Shown: one piece after another, positions 44,950-54,295 of the stretch
How the letters are laid out: every line of letters begins with the position of its first letter
Numbering within the stretch: the first letter of the stretch is position 1
DNA from: a bacterium
GTDB lineage: Bacteria; Bacillota; Bacilli; Lactobacillales; Streptococcaceae
NCBI GenBank assembly: GCA_905221035.1
Contig: CAJNBP010000006.1
Span: forward strand, 93,592 to 157,591
Length of the DNA stretch: 64,000 bases
Direction of reading: 5' to 3'
Notes under the pieces: model-generated
Databases searched by the model: none
What the model was told of the DNA's origin: nothing
The model's input: the letters and a program-made list of their open reading frames with translations, nothing else
Position numbers and translations under genes: made by a program

Positions 44950-46368
44950 TTATAGTGCCATGCTGATGTAGTTAAGGATAAACAAGGCATCCAAAATCCA
45001 AATCATGACATGAACATCTTTAGCTTGACCTTTGACAAGCTTAGTCAAAGTGTAAGTCAAGAAACCAACTGCAATCCCTTGAGTGATAGAGTAGCTGAAC
45101 CCCATAAAGATAGATGTGAAGAAGGCAGGAACCGCTTCAGACATATCATCCCAATGGATATTTTTCAAGCTAGCCAACATCATAATCCCAACGATAATCA
45201 AGATTGGAGCTGTAGCGGCTGTTGGTACAATCGCTAGAAGTGGGCTAAAGAAGCTTGAAATTGCAAAACAGATAGCTACAACCAAGGCTGTCAAACCAGT
45301 ACGTCCACCTGCACCGATACCAGCAGCAGACTCAACATAAGTCGTTACGTTTGAAGTACCTGCGATAGCACCAATTGAAGTACCAATCAAATCAGAGTAA
45401 AGAGCCTTGTCCAACTTAGCTGATTGATGATTTTCACCATTTGTAGCTACGATACCGACTTTTTCACCTGTACCGATCAAGGTACCAATCGTGTCAAAAA
45501 TATCTGTCAATGAGAAGGCAAGAATGGCCATCAGAGTTTCAGGCAAGCGAGCTGTATCTGAAATCAAAGCTCCCAAACCTTCTGAACCAAGAGCTGCACC
45601 AAAGACTGTCTTCAAGTCTTCAAAGGCTGCACCAACATGGTTATTAGCAAAATCGATACTAGACAAATCTACCAAACCAACTACGATAGCAAGAACAGTT
45701 GTTGTCAAGATAGAAAGGATAATTCCCCCTTTAATCCCTTTAATAACAAAGAAGATAGTAATGGCAAGTCCTGCAAGAGCCACCAAAACAGCTGGATTAT
45801 TAAAGCTAACCAATCCTGGAACTGCTGAAGCATTTGCTGTAATCGCAGCTTGAGCCTTGTCAGCCCCTTCTCCTGCAACCGTGTAATTTCCTGGATCAAT
45901 AGAGAATTTCAAAAGTCCAGCATTCTTAATTCCCACGTAGGCAAGAAAGACACCGATACCAGCTGAAATTGCTGAGCGAAGGGCATTTGGAATCGATTCA
46001 ATGATCATTTTACGAACATTTGTCAAAGTAATAATCAATGAGATAATTCCACAGATGAAGACCATAGCCAAGGCTTCTTGCCAAGAATACCCGAGTCCAA
46101 ATACAACTGTAAATGTAAAGAAGGCATTGAGTCCCATACCTGGCGCTTGAGCATATGGCAAGTTAGCATAGAAGGCCATCATCAAGGTACCAGCAACTGC
46201 ACCGATAATCGTTGCAAGGAAGACACCCTGAGCAGGCATTCCTGTTTGCGAAAGAATTTGTGGGTTTACAAAGAGAATATAGCTCATTGCAAAGAAAGTT
46301 GTTAAACCAGCGAGAACCTCTGTACGAACGTCTGTACCGTTCTCTTTTAGTTTAAATAATTTGTCCAT
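44950..46368 (-). CDS. NCS2 purine permease, AzgA/PbuG-like
   Basis: 472 residues from the ATG at 46368 (AAAGGAG upstream). Proton-coupled uptake of adenine, guanine or hypoxanthine. AzgA-type signatures: EVLAGLTTFFAMSYILFVNPQIL at the N-terminus, AQAPGMGLNAFFTFTVVFGLG near 90-110, TDIFDTIGTLIG near 287, and SNVTTYVESAAGIGAGGRTGLT near 340-361. About 13 membrane segments. No purine riboswitch seen in the short upstream region. Confidence 0.9.
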   Translation of the reverse strand: MDKLFKLKENGTDVRTEVLAGLTTFFAMSYILFVNPQILSQTGMPAQGVFLATIIGAVAGTLMMAFYANLPYAQAPGMGLNAFFTFTVVFGLGYSWQEALAMVFICGIISLIITLTNVRKMIIESIPNALRSAISAGIGVFLAYVGIKNAGLLKFSIDPGNYTVAGEGADKAQAAITANASAVPGLVSFNNPAVLVALAGLAITIFFVIKGIKGGIILSILTTTVLAIVVGLVDLSSIDFANNHVGAAFEDLKTVFGAALGSEGLGALISDTARLPETLMAILAFSLTDIFDTIGTLIGTGEKVGIVATNGENHQSAKLDKALYSDLIGTSIGAIAGTSNVTTYVESAAGIGAGGRTGLTALVVAICFAISSFFSPLLAIVPTAATAPILIIVGIMMLASLKNIHWDDMSEAVPAFFTSIFMGFSYSITQGIAVGFLTYTLTKLVKGQAKDVHVMIWILDALFILNYISMAL

Positions 46369-46509
46369 TATCAATCTCCTTTTAGTTTTTACGAACAATA
46401 ATAGAATTATATCATTTATCATTCACTTTTTCAATACCTTTGTTTGATTTATTTAAGAATTTGATGAAATTTCATTTTTTGTTTCGAATCTGCTTTTCTG
46501 CCTGCTTTC

Positions 46510-46518
46510 TGCTATAAT
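46510..46518 (+). promoter_or_regulatory. Extended -10 promoter of the HAD phosphatase gene
   Basis: TGCTATAAT; no good -35. Confidence 0.65.
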
Positions 46519-46557
46519 AGTAGACATCTTATCTGAAAAGACACTAGAAAGGTCCCT

Positions 46558-47370
46558 ATGACGAAGAAAATTATTGCAGTTGACCTAGATGGAACCCTGC
46601 TCAACTCAGACAGTCAAATTTCTGACTTTACCAAAGAAACCATTAAAAAAGTTGCTGAAAAAGGCCATCAGGTTATTATTACGACAGGTCGCCCTTACCG
46701 CATGTCAAAAGATTTCTACCGTGAACTAGGCTTAGACACTCCTATGATTAATTTCAACGGATCCCTCACTCATTTACCAGACCAGGATTGGGACTTTGAA
46801 AAGTGTTTGACCGTAGACAAAAAATACCTGCTAGATATGGTTCAACGTTCAGAGGATATTCAAGCCGATTTTATCGCTGGAGAATATCGTAAAAAATTCT
46901 ACATTACAAATCCTAATGAAGAAATCGCCAATCCCAAACTATTTGGTGTAGAAGCTTTCCAGCCTGAAAATCAATTTCAGCCTGAATTGGTGACCAAGGA
47001 TCCTAACTGTATTCTGTTGCAGACCAGAGCCAGTGACAAGTATGCCTTGGCAAAAGAAATGAACGCCTTCTACCAGCATCAACTTTCTATTAATACCTGG
47101 GGTGGTCCGCTCAATATCCTTGAATGTACTCCCAAAGGTGTCAACAAGGCCTTCGCCTTGGACTACTTGCTCAAGGTAATGAATCGTGACAAAAAAGATT
47201 TGATTGCCTTTGGTGATGAACACAATGATACCGAAATGCTCGCTTTTGCTGGGAAGGGTTATGCCATGAAAAATGCCAATCCGGAGCTACTCCCTTATGC
47301 GGATGAGCAAATTTCCCTGACCAATGACCAAGACGGGGTTGCCAAAACCCTGCAAGACTTATTCTTATAG
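46558..47370 (+). CDS. Cof-type HAD-superfamily phosphatase
   Basis: 270 residues. DLDGTLLNSD near residues 9-18 (catalytic Asp), TTGRPYRM near 42, Lys in ECTPKGVNKAFAL near 188-200, and FGDEHNDTEML near 218-228. Single-domain sugar-phosphate or FMN phosphatase type; substrate unknown. Divergent from the purine permease. Confidence 0.9.
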   Translation: MTKKIIAVDLDGTLLNSDSQISDFTKETIKKVAEKGHQVIITTGRPYRMSKDFYRELGLDTPMINFNGSLTHLPDQDWDFEKCLTVDKKYLLDMVQRSEDIQADFIAGEYRKKFYITNPNEEIANPKLFGVEAFQPENQFQPELVTKDPNCILLQTRASDKYALAKEMNAFYQHQLSINTWGGPLNILECTPKGVNKAFALDYLLKVMNRDKKDLIAFGDEHNDTEMLAFAGKGYAMKNANPELLPYADEQISLTNDQDGVAKTLQDLFL

Positions 47371-47378
47371 TCCATTCT

Positions 47379-47398
47379 GACCAGCTTACGAGCTGGTC
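47379..47398 (+). terminator. Hairpin after the HAD phosphatase gene
   Basis: GACCAGCT TACG AGCTGGTC followed by TTTGTGCTCTTTT; perfect stem, weak T-run. Confidence 0.65.
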
Positions 47399-47463
47399 TT
47401 TGTGCTCTTTTCACAGTCTCATCAACCAGTTAATCGATTGTTCTATTTTTTACCTCCAAAACC

Positions 47464-47492
47464 TTGGAAAAGGCTTTCTTTTGTGATATACT
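47464..47492 (+). promoter_or_regulatory. adhP promoter
   Basis: TTGGAA (47464-47469), 17-base spacer, TATACT (47487-47492), about 95 bases of leader. Confidence 0.75.
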
Positions 47493-47594
47493 TCACATAT
47501 AAATACAAGAGAGCTCGTCACACTCGACTCTGTTGAAACAAAATCAATCCAGTCCTGTTGTCCCTGTTCTCGGCCAATATCAAGGAGGATAGCT

Positions 47595-48614
47595 ATGAAA
47601 GCTGTTGTTGTAAATCCAGAAAGCACTGGTGTTGCTGTTGAAGAAAAAGTACTCCGTCCACTTGAAACTGGGGAAGCACTTGTAGAAATTGAATACTGTG
47701 GTGTTTGCCACACTGACCTCCACGTTGCCCACGGTGACTTTGGTCAAGTACCAGGACGTGTCCTAGGACACGAAGGTGTTGGTATCGTTAAAGAAATTGC
47801 ACCAGATGTTAAAAGTCTTAAAGTTGGTGACCGTGTCAGCGTTGCTTGGTTCTTTGAAGGATGTGGTACTTGCGAATACTGTACAACTGGTCGTGAAACT
47901 CTTTGCCGTACAGTAAAAAATGCTGGTTACTCAGTAGATGGTGGTATGGCTGAACAATGTATCGTAACTGCAGACTATGCTGTCAAAGTTCCTGACGGAC
48001 TTGATCCAGCCCAAGCTTCTTCTATCACATGTGCTGGTGTAACAACCTATAAAGCCATTAAAGAAGCAAAAGTTGAACCAGGCCAATGGGTTGTTCTATA
48101 CGGTGCTGGTGGGCTTGGTAACCTAGCTGTTCAATATGCTAAAAAAGTATTCAATGCTCATGTCATCGCGGTTGATATCAACAACGACAAACTTGCCCTT
48201 GCTAAAGAAGTCGGTGCGGATATCGTTATTAATGGCCTAGAAGTTGAAGATGTACCTGGACTCATCAAGGAAAAAACTGATGGAGGAGCTCATTCAGCTG
48301 TCGTAACCGCTGTGTCTAAAGTTGCCTTCAACCAGGCTGTTGACTCCGTTCGTGCTGGTGGTCGCGTCGTCGCTGTTGGTCTTCCTTCTGAAATGATGGA
48401 ACTCAGTATCGTCAAAACCGTTCTAGATGGAATCCAAGTTATCGGTTCTCTTGTTGGAACTCGTAAAGACTTGGAAGAAGCCTTCCAATTCGGTGCAGAA
48501 GGTTTGGTAGTCCCAGTTGTCCAAAAACGTCCAGTCGAAGATGCGGTTGCAATTTTCGACGAAATGGAAAAAGGTCAAATTCAAGGACGTATGGTACTCG
48601 ACTTCACCCACTAA
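47595..48614 (+). CDS. adhP: Zinc-dependent alcohol dehydrogenase
   Basis: 339 residues. Catalytic zinc ligands in CGVCHTDLH near residues 36-44 and GHEGVG near 59; structural zinc cysteines in [15 protein letters not shown] near 90-104. The NAD-binding Rossmann motif is GAGGLG near 169-174. Ethanol/acetaldehyde interconversion in mixed-acid fermentation. SD AAGGAGG seven bases before ATG. Confidence 0.94.
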   Translation: MKAVVVNPESTGVAVEEKVLRPLETGEALVEIEYCGVCHTDLHVAHGDFGQVPGRVLGHEGVGIVKEIAPDVKSLKVGDRVSVAWFFEGCGTCEYCTTGRETLCRTVKNAGYSVDGGMAEQCIVTADYAVKVPDGLDPAQASSITCAGVTTYKAIKEAKVEPGQWVVLYGAGGLGNLAVQYAKKVFNAHVIAVDINNDKLALAKEVGADIVINGLEVEDVPGLIKEKTDGGAHSAVVTAVSKVAFNQAVDSVRAGGRVVAVGLPSEMMELSIVKTVLDGIQVIGSLVGTRKDLEEAFQFGAEGLVVPVVQKRPVEDAVAIFDEMEKGQIQGRMVLDFTH

Positions 48615-48633
48615 TCTAATAAAAACCTATTTT

Positions 48634-48662
48634 AAAAGTTGGAATACGCTTCCAACTTTTTT
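48634..48662 (+). terminator. Terminator after adhP
   Basis: AAAAGTTGGAA TACGC TTCCAACTTTTTT. Confidence 0.92.
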
Positions 48663-48760
48663 ATATTAAATTTTTAAATAAGGATTCAAAAAAACTTCTC
48701 AAAAACTCAATATATCAATATTTTCAGATGTAATCTTTTTAATTATTTTATGATAAATAG

Positions 48761-48789
48761 TTGATTTTTAGATGAAAACGGTTTATACT
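48761..48789 (+). promoter_or_regulatory. manLMN promoter with cre-like site in the spacer
   Basis: TTGATT (48761-48766), 17-base spacer, TATACT (48784-48789). TGAAAACGGTTTAT (48773-48786) lies across the spacer and -10 and fits the cre consensus except at the last two positions. CcpA control is likely. Confidence 0.75.
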
Positions 48790-48850
48790 TAAAAAGTCTT
48801 AAAGTTTTCTTAAAAGAAAACTGAAACAACAAAAAGGAGGAATGACAATA

Positions 48851-49840
48851 ATGAGTATCGGAATCATTATTGCGAGCCACGGCGAATTTGCTGCGGGTAT
48901 TCATCAGTCAGGATCTATGATCTTTGGTGAACAAGAAAAGGTTCAAGTTGTAACCTTTATGCCAAATGAAGGTCCTGATGATCTATACGCTAAGTTTAAT
49001 AACGCTGTTGCTGCATTTGACGCAGAAGATGAGGTTCTAGTTTTGGCTGACCTTTGGAGTGGATCTCCATTTAACCAAGCTAGCCGCGTGATGGGAGAAA
49101 ATCCTGAGCGTAAGTTTGCCATCATCACAGGACTTAACTTACCGATGTTGATTCAAGCCTATACAGAGCGCCTGATGGACGCTGCTGCAGGTGTAGAAAA
49201 AGTCGCTGCTAATATCATTAAAGAAGCCAAAGATGGCATCAAAGCTCTTCCAGAAGAGCTCAATCCAGCTGAGGAAACAGCAAGCGCTGCAGCTGCTCCA
49301 GTTGCTCAAGCTGCTATTCCAGAAGGAACTGTTATCGGAGATGGAAAACTCAAAATCAATCTTGCTCGCCTAGACACTCGTCTACTTCACGGTCAGGTTG
49401 CAACTGCTTGGACTCCAGATTCAAAAGCAGACCGTATCATCGTTGCTTCAGATAACGTAGCAAACGACGATCTTCGTAAAGAATTGATTAAACAAGCAGC
49501 TCCAAATAATGTCAGAGCTAATGTTGTCCCAATTCAAAAATTGATCGAGGTTGCAAAAGACCCACGATTTGGAGAAACACATGCCCTTATCTTGTTTGAA
49601 ACACCTCAAGATGCTCTTCGTGCAATCGAAGGTGGCGTGCCAATCAAGACTCTTAACGTAGGATCAATGGCTCACTCAACAGGTAAAACAATGGTCAACA
49701 ACGTTTTGTCTATGGACAAAGATGACGTTGCTACATTTGAGAAAATGCGTGACCTCGGTGTTGAATTTGATGTACGTAAAGTACCAAACGACACCAAAAA
49801 AGATTTGTTTGACTTGATTAACAAAGCCAACGTTCAATAA
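48851..49840 (+). CDS. manL: Mannose PTS component EIIAB
   Basis: 329 residues from the ATG at 48851, ten bases after GGAGG; an ATG nine bases earlier is too close to it. IIA domain (1-about 130) with active-site His in [11 protein letters not shown] near residue 10. An Ala/Pro-rich linker leads to the IIB domain with His in [15 protein letters not shown] near residue 180. It passes phosphate from HPr to incoming mannose, glucose or glucosamine, and is the main glucose PTS of streptococci. Confidence 0.96.
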
Positions 49841-49916
49841 TAGACATCAGTAACTATCGAAGAATTCTAAGAAAATTTTTCACTTTATTATCATTAAATA
49901 GAAAAGGAATAAAACC

Positions 49917-50729
49917 ATGTCAGATATTTCAATTATTTCTGCTGTCTTGGTTGTAGTTGTTGCCTTCCTTGCAGGTCTTGAAGGTATCCTCGACCAATTC
50001 CAATTCCATCAACCAATCGTCGCATGTACCCTTATCGGACTTGCAACTGGTAACCTCGAAGCAGGTGTTATGCTTGGTGGATCACTTCAAATGATCGCCC
50101 TTGGTTGGGCAAACATCGGAGCTGCCGTAGCTCCTGACGCTGCTCTTGCATCTGTTGCCGCAGCAATCATCTTGATCAAAGGTGGTAACTTTACTACTGA
50201 AGGTATCGCCGTTGCAACAGCAACAGCTATCCCTCTTGCCGTAGCTGGACTTTTCTTGACAATGATTGTTCGTACAATCTCAGTTGGTTTGGTTCACACT
50301 GCTGACGCTGCTGCTAAAGAAGGAAATATTGCAGCTGTTGAGCGTGCTCACTTTATCGCACTTCTTCTTCAAGGTCTTCGTATTGCAATCCCTGCTGCCT
50401 TCCTTATCGCTATCCCAGCTTCTGCCGTTCAAGATGCTCTTAAATTGATGCCAGACTGGTTGAATGGTGGTATGGCTGTCGGTGGTGCTATGGTCGTTGC
50501 CGTTGGTTACGCTATGGTTATCAACATGATGGCAACTCGTGAAGTATGGCCATTCTTCGCAATCGGTTTTGCTTTTGCTGCGATTTCTCAATTGACTTTG
50601 ATTGCCCTTGGTGTAGTCGGTGTTGCCCTTGCCTTCATCTACCTTAACCTTTCAAAACAAGGTGGTAACGGTGGCGGAGGAGCTGCTACTTCTAACGACC
50701 CAATCGGTGATATCCTAGAAGACTACTAG
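49917..50729 (+). CDS. manM: Mannose PTS component EIIC
   Basis: 270 residues, polytopic. EIIC-Man signature GLATGNLEAGVMLGGSLQMIALGWANIGAAVAPDAALA near residues 42-79. Gly-rich C-terminal tail (GGNGGGGAA). Forms the channel with ManN; Man-PTS IIC/IID are also receptors for class IIa bacteriocins. Confidence 0.96.
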   Translation: MSDISIISAVLVVVVAFLAGLEGILDQFQFHQPIVACTLIGLATGNLEAGVMLGGSLQMIALGWANIGAAVAPDAALASVAAAIILIKGGNFTTEGIAVATATAIPLAVAGLFLTMIVRTISVGLVHTADAAAKEGNIAAVERAHFIALLLQGLRIAIPAAFLIAIPASAVQDALKLMPDWLNGGMAVGGAMVVAVGYAMVINMMATREVWPFFAIGFAFAAISQLTLIALGVVGVALAFIYLNLSKQGGNGGGGAATSNDPIGDILEDY

Positions 50730-50743
50730 AAAGGGGAACAATC

Positions 50744-51655
50744 ATGACTGAAAAACTTCAATTATCAAAATCAGATCGTAAAAAAGTTTGGTGGCGTTCA
50801 CAATTCCTTCAAGGTTCTTGGAACTACGAGCGTATGCAAAACTTGGGTTGGGCTTACTCATTGATCCCAGCTATCAAAAAATTGTACACTACTAAAGAAG
50901 ACCAAGCTGCTGCTCTTGAGCGCCACCTTGAGTTCTTCAACACTCACCCATACGTAGCTGCTCCAATCATGGGGGTTACTCTTGCACTTGAAGAAGAACG
51001 TGCTAACGGTGTTGAAATCGACGACGCTGCTATTCAAGGGGTTAAAATCGGTATGATGGGACCTCTTGCTGGTATCGGTGACCCAGTATTCTGGTTTACA
51101 GTTCGTCCTATCCTTGGAGCTCTTGGTGCATCACTTGCTGCATCTGGTAACTTGGTTGGTCCACTTCTCTTCTTCTTCGGATGGAATGCGATCCGTATGG
51201 CCTTCCTATGGTACACACAAGAGTTTGGTTACAAGGCTGGTTCTGAAATCACTAAAGATATGTCTGGTGGTATCTTGAAAGACATCACTAAAGGAGCTTC
51301 TATCCTTGGTATGTTCATTCTTGCCGTTCTTGTACAACGTTGGGTATCTATCAACTTCACTGTTAACCTTCCAGGTAAACAATTGGCAGAAGGTGCCTAT
51401 ATCAACTTCCCAGAAGGTCCTGTATCAGGTGCTGAATTGAAAGGTATCCTTGGTCAAGCACTTGGTGGATTGAGCTTAGATAAGATTCAACCACAAACCC
51501 TTCAAGGTCAGTTGAACTCATTAATTCCAGGATTGATGGGACTTCTCCTTACTTTCCTTTGCATGTGGTTGCTTAAGAAAAAAGTATCACCAATCTCAAT
51601 CATCCTTGCACTCTTTGCAGTAGGTATCGCAGCTCGTTTCTTCGGTATCATGTAA
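50744..51655 (+). CDS. manN: Mannose PTS component EIID
   Basis: 303 residues. EIID signature: RSQFLQGSWNYERMQNLGWAYSLIPAI near residues 18-44 and GPLAGIGDPVFWFTVRPILGALGASLA near 110-136, with the membrane part at the C-terminus. 14 bases after manM. Confidence 0.96.
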   Translation: MTEKLQLSKSDRKKVWWRSQFLQGSWNYERMQNLGWAYSLIPAIKKLYTTKEDQAAALERHLEFFNTHPYVAAPIMGVTLALEEERANGVEIDDAAIQGVKIGMMGPLAGIGDPVFWFTVRPILGALGASLAASGNLVGPLLFFFGWNAIRMAFLWYTQEFGYKAGSEITKDMSGGILKDITKGASILGMFILAVLVQRWVSINFTVNLPGKQLAEGAYINFPEGPVSGAELKGILGQALGGLSLDKIQPQTLQGQLNSLIPGLMGLLLTFLCMWLLKKKVSPISIILALFAVGIAARFFGIM

Positions 51656-51666
51656 TTAAGCAACTT

Positions 51667-51701
51667 AAAAGGAACCAGGTTCTAAGCCTGATTCCTTTTT
51701 T
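51667..51701 (+). terminator. Terminator of manLMN
   Basis: AAAAGGAACCAGG TTCTAAG CCTGATTCCTTTTTT, one mismatch. Confidence 0.92.
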
Positions 51702-51710
51702 CTATGCTTT

Positions 51711-51815
51711 TATACTCTTCGAAAATCAAATTCAAACCACGTCAGCGTCGCCTTACCGTACTCAAGTACAGCCTGCGGCTAGCTTCCTAGTTTGCTCTTT
51801 GATTTTCATTGAGTA
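51711..51815 (+). repeat. BOX element lacking boxB (A-C)
   Basis: boxA variant containing CACGTCAGCGTCGCCTTACC joined by about ten bases (CTCAAGTACA) to boxC (GCCTGCGGCTAGCTTCCTAG...CATTGAGTA). It abuts the pepC stop codon. Confidence 0.95.
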
Positions 51816-53150
51816 TTATTCTGCCAAGGCTCCCATTGGATCCCAAGGTGCAAGTACGATTGGTTCTGCATCATAAGCAGCTTGTTCTTCTGCTGTCAGC
51901 AATTCTTTGCGAACAACGATTTGATAAGTGTATTCGTCCATCCAAGCGTCTGAGGCAACAAAGTAACCATCTGTACCGACCTTATCTCCCCATGAGTTTT
52001 CAATCTTCCACTTAGTTGACTTGCCATTTTCATCCAAATCCACACCTGTCAAGACCATGGCGTGGGTCATCAAGCTTTCGCTGTAGTCCAAACGTCCGGC
52101 CTTGTCTTGAGTGAGTTGAATGTCCATGCTTGATTCGAAGTCATAAACATCTGTCGCAAGGATTCCAGCTTTGCGGTTGCTGAGCTGGCCGACATCAGAA
52201 CCAAACCAAACAGTCTCACCTGTTTGCATTTGAGCAATCGCCAATTCTTTCAAGCGCTCCATCGGTACGTTGATGTAACGAACTGCACGGCTACCAACAA
52301 CATTTCCCAACATCTCAACTGTGTAAGATTGGCCGTAAGGCTTGTCAGCAGTTGGGGCGTTGATAACAGAAACGTAATCTTCTAGAGGAAGATTGACATA
52401 TTTCTTGTAAAACTCTTGTGGTGTGATTCCCTTTTCGCTTTGGTAGTTGTTATCCTTATCGCGATAAGCAAAGTCAAATTTACGTGGTGGAAGGCCTAAT
52501 GACATAGCAAGGAAGTTAAAGATTTCTTGCAAGAGGTCTTCTTTCTTAGCTTGGACAGTCGCTTGGTCTGCACCAGAAGCAAGCAAGTCACGCAAGATTT
52601 GAGCATCTTGGCGAAGCAATTTGTTAAGGATTGCATTTAACTCACGGCTACTGCTTGATGAAACTGACTCAGGGTAAACTGACTTAGGCACGACACCGTA
52701 TTTCTCAAAGAGAGAAACGACCATATCCCATTGACCACCGTCTTGTTGAGGTGTTTGAAGTAGGAATTTAACCTTACGGCTTGTCAAGTCTTGGTCTGCA
52801 GTCGCAATGACTTGCTCCAAGAACCAGTTGGATTTCTCATACTTGTCCCAGAAGAATGTATGAGCCTGTGACAACTCAAAATTCTCCAGTTTGTATTGTG
52901 AGATGAGCTTGTGGCGGAAGGTGTTGAGAGCCGCAAACATCCAGCAACGACCAGACGCTTTCTGATTTGTTACCTTGTCCTTGGTCAAATCCAATGAGAA
53001 AACAGGTGTATTGTCTACATGGCTTTGGCGACGTTCTAGGGCTGCAAAAATTCCGTTATGGCTAGCAGCATTTTCAATCGCTTGGTATTTTACATTTGCT
53101 TCATAGTTGGCAAATAGTTTATCAGTAAATGATTCTTGAATCGCGTTCAT
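51816..53150 (-). CDS. pepC: Cysteine aminopeptidase C (bleomycin hydrolase family)
   Basis: 444 residues, C1B peptidase. Catalytic Cys in ASGRCWMFAALNTFRH near residue 69, His in THAMVLTGVDLD near 362, Asn in WKIENSWGDKVG near 383. Cytosolic hexameric aminopeptidase in lactic acid bacteria. The stop lies directly against the BOX element. Confidence 0.96.
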   Translation of the reverse strand: MNAIQESFTDKLFANYEANVKYQAIENAASHNGIFAALERRQSHVDNTPVFSLDLTKDKVTNQKASGRCWMFAALNTFRHKLISQYKLENFELSQAHTFFWDKYEKSNWFLEQVIATADQDLTSRKVKFLLQTPQQDGGQWDMVVSLFEKYGVVPKSVYPESVSSSSSRELNAILNKLLRQDAQILRDLLASGADQATVQAKKEDLLQEIFNFLAMSLGLPPRKFDFAYRDKDNNYQSEKGITPQEFYKKYVNLPLEDYVSVINAPTADKPYGQSYTVEMLGNVVGSRAVRYINVPMERLKELAIAQMQTGETVWFGSDVGQLSNRKAGILATDVYDFESSMDIQLTQDKAGRLDYSESLMTHAMVLTGVDLDENGKSTKWKIENSWGDKVGTDGYFVASDAWMDEYTYQIVVRKELLTAEEQAAYDAEPIVLAPWDPMGALAE

Positions 53151-53215
53151 AGATTCCTCCTTTTATTCTACAGTCTATTATAACTCTTTTCACAAAGTAA
53201 GCAACTGAAAAACAT

Positions 53216-53246
53216 AAAAGACAGGGATATTCTCCCTACCTTTTTA
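53216..53246 (-). terminator. Hairpin after rsuA
   Basis: AAAAGaCAGGGA / TCCCTacCTTTTT with a five-base loop and small mismatches; T-rich on both sides. Confidence 0.55.
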
Positions 53247-53261
53247 CTAAAATACATTGAC

Positions 53262-53984
53262 TTAATCAACACTAGCAAGGAGAGCTTCTAGCTCTTCCTT
53301 GGTCAAGCGACGCCATTCCCCTCTTTGTAAGTTCTCATCTAAAATCAGAGTTCCCATAGTCAAACGCTGTAGGTCTACTACTTCCTTGCCACAATAGGCC
53401 ACCATTCGTTTGACCTGGTGGAACTTCCCTTCTGCAATAGTCACACGGATTTGGCTCTGATTCTTTTCTGAATCTACCGACATAATCTCCAGTTTAGCAG
53501 GCTGACAGGTAAAGTCTTTGAGAGGAATACCCTTAGCAAATATCTCTACATCTTCTTGGGTCATAATTCCCTTAACCTGAGCTAGATAAGTCTTATCCAC
53601 ATGACGTTTAGGTGAAAGCAAAGCATGGGCCAGCTGACCATCATTGGTCAAGAGCAGGAGTCCATGCGTATCAATATCCAAACGCCCTACTGGGAAAACT
53701 TCCTTGCTCCGAGCAATATCATCCAGCAAGTCCAGAACAGTTCTGTGCTTGGGATCCTCAGTCGCTGAAATAACTCCTTGGGGCTTGTTCATCATGTAGT
53801 AGACAAATTCTTCATACTCCAACACTTGCCCATCAAAGCGAATCTCATCTCTTTCTTCGTCAATCTGCAGTTTTGCTGACTTTTCTTTTTTACCATTTAC
53901 CGTCACGCGCCCAGCCTTGAGCAAGTTTTTGACCTCAGTCCGGCTCCCCACAGCGCAGGCAACTAAAAATTTATCTAATCTCAT
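53262..53984 (-). CDS. rsuA: 16S rRNA pseudouridine synthase (RsuA family)
   Basis: 240 residues from the ATG at 53984. N-terminal S4 domain (MRLDKFLVACAVGSRTEVKNLLKAGRVTVNG) and RsuA catalytic motif VGRLDIDTHGLLLLTNDG near residues 94-111 with the catalytic Asp, then GKFHQVKRM. No Shine-Dalgarno is visible; a TATAAT sits six bases before the ATG, so the mRNA may be leaderless. A TTG seven codons upstream is an alternative start but also lacks a ribosome site. Confidence 0.92.
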   Translation of the reverse strand: MRLDKFLVACAVGSRTEVKNLLKAGRVTVNGKKEKSAKLQIDEERDEIRFDGQVLEYEEFVYYMMNKPQGVISATEDPKHRTVLDLLDDIARSKEVFPVGRLDIDTHGLLLLTNDGQLAHALLSPKRHVDKTYLAQVKGIMTQEDVEIFAKGIPLKDFTCQPAKLEIMSVDSEKNQSQIRVTIAEGKFHQVKRMVAYCGKEVVDLQRLTMGTLILDENLQRGEWRRLTKEELEALLASVD

Positions 53985-53990
53985 AGAATC

Positions 53991-53999
53991 ATTATACCA
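53991..53999 (-). promoter_or_regulatory. Extended -10 immediately before rsuA
   Basis: TGGTATAAT on the minus strand; the distance to the ATG puts the expected first transcribed base at the start codon. Confidence 0.55.
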
Positions 54000-54055
54000 T
54001 ATCAAAAGGAGGCCATCTCAATAACCAAACTCCTTTTCGTTTTAGATTTAGGAAA

Positions 54056-54286
54056 TTAACTTCCTCGTCTCCAAAAAATTGCTAAGACAATCATGGCACC
54101 TAAAATCGCTGGGATAATGGCTGTTCCTGATAAAACTGGCCCCCACGTTCCAAAGAGCAAGTGCCCCAGAAAGGCACCAATCCAGCCGAGGAACATTTTC
54201 CCAAAACATCCCATGCGTTCTCCACGATTGGTCAGAGTACCTGCTAAAAATCCCACTAGGAGACCAACGAACATACTTCCTAACAT
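54056..54286 (-). CDS. GlsB/YeaQ/YmgE-family membrane protein
   Basis: 76 residues with three hydrophobic segments and Gly-rich turns (VGLLVGFLAGTL, GWIGAFLGHLLFG, ILGAMIVLAIFW), the layout of the transglycosylase-associated/GlsB family. Stress-linked in enterococci; role here unknown. Nine bases after pepS. Confidence 0.85.
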   Translation of the reverse strand: MLGSMFVGLLVGFLAGTLTNRGERMGCFGKMFLGWIGAFLGHLLFGTWGPVLSGTAIIPAILGAMIVLAIFWRRGS

Positions 54287-54295
54287 ATTATCTCC

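Noticed and set aside
46369..46557. Purine riboswitch before the purine permease gene
   Set aside because: The short AT-rich region shows no three-helix arrangement or conserved purine-aptamer loops.
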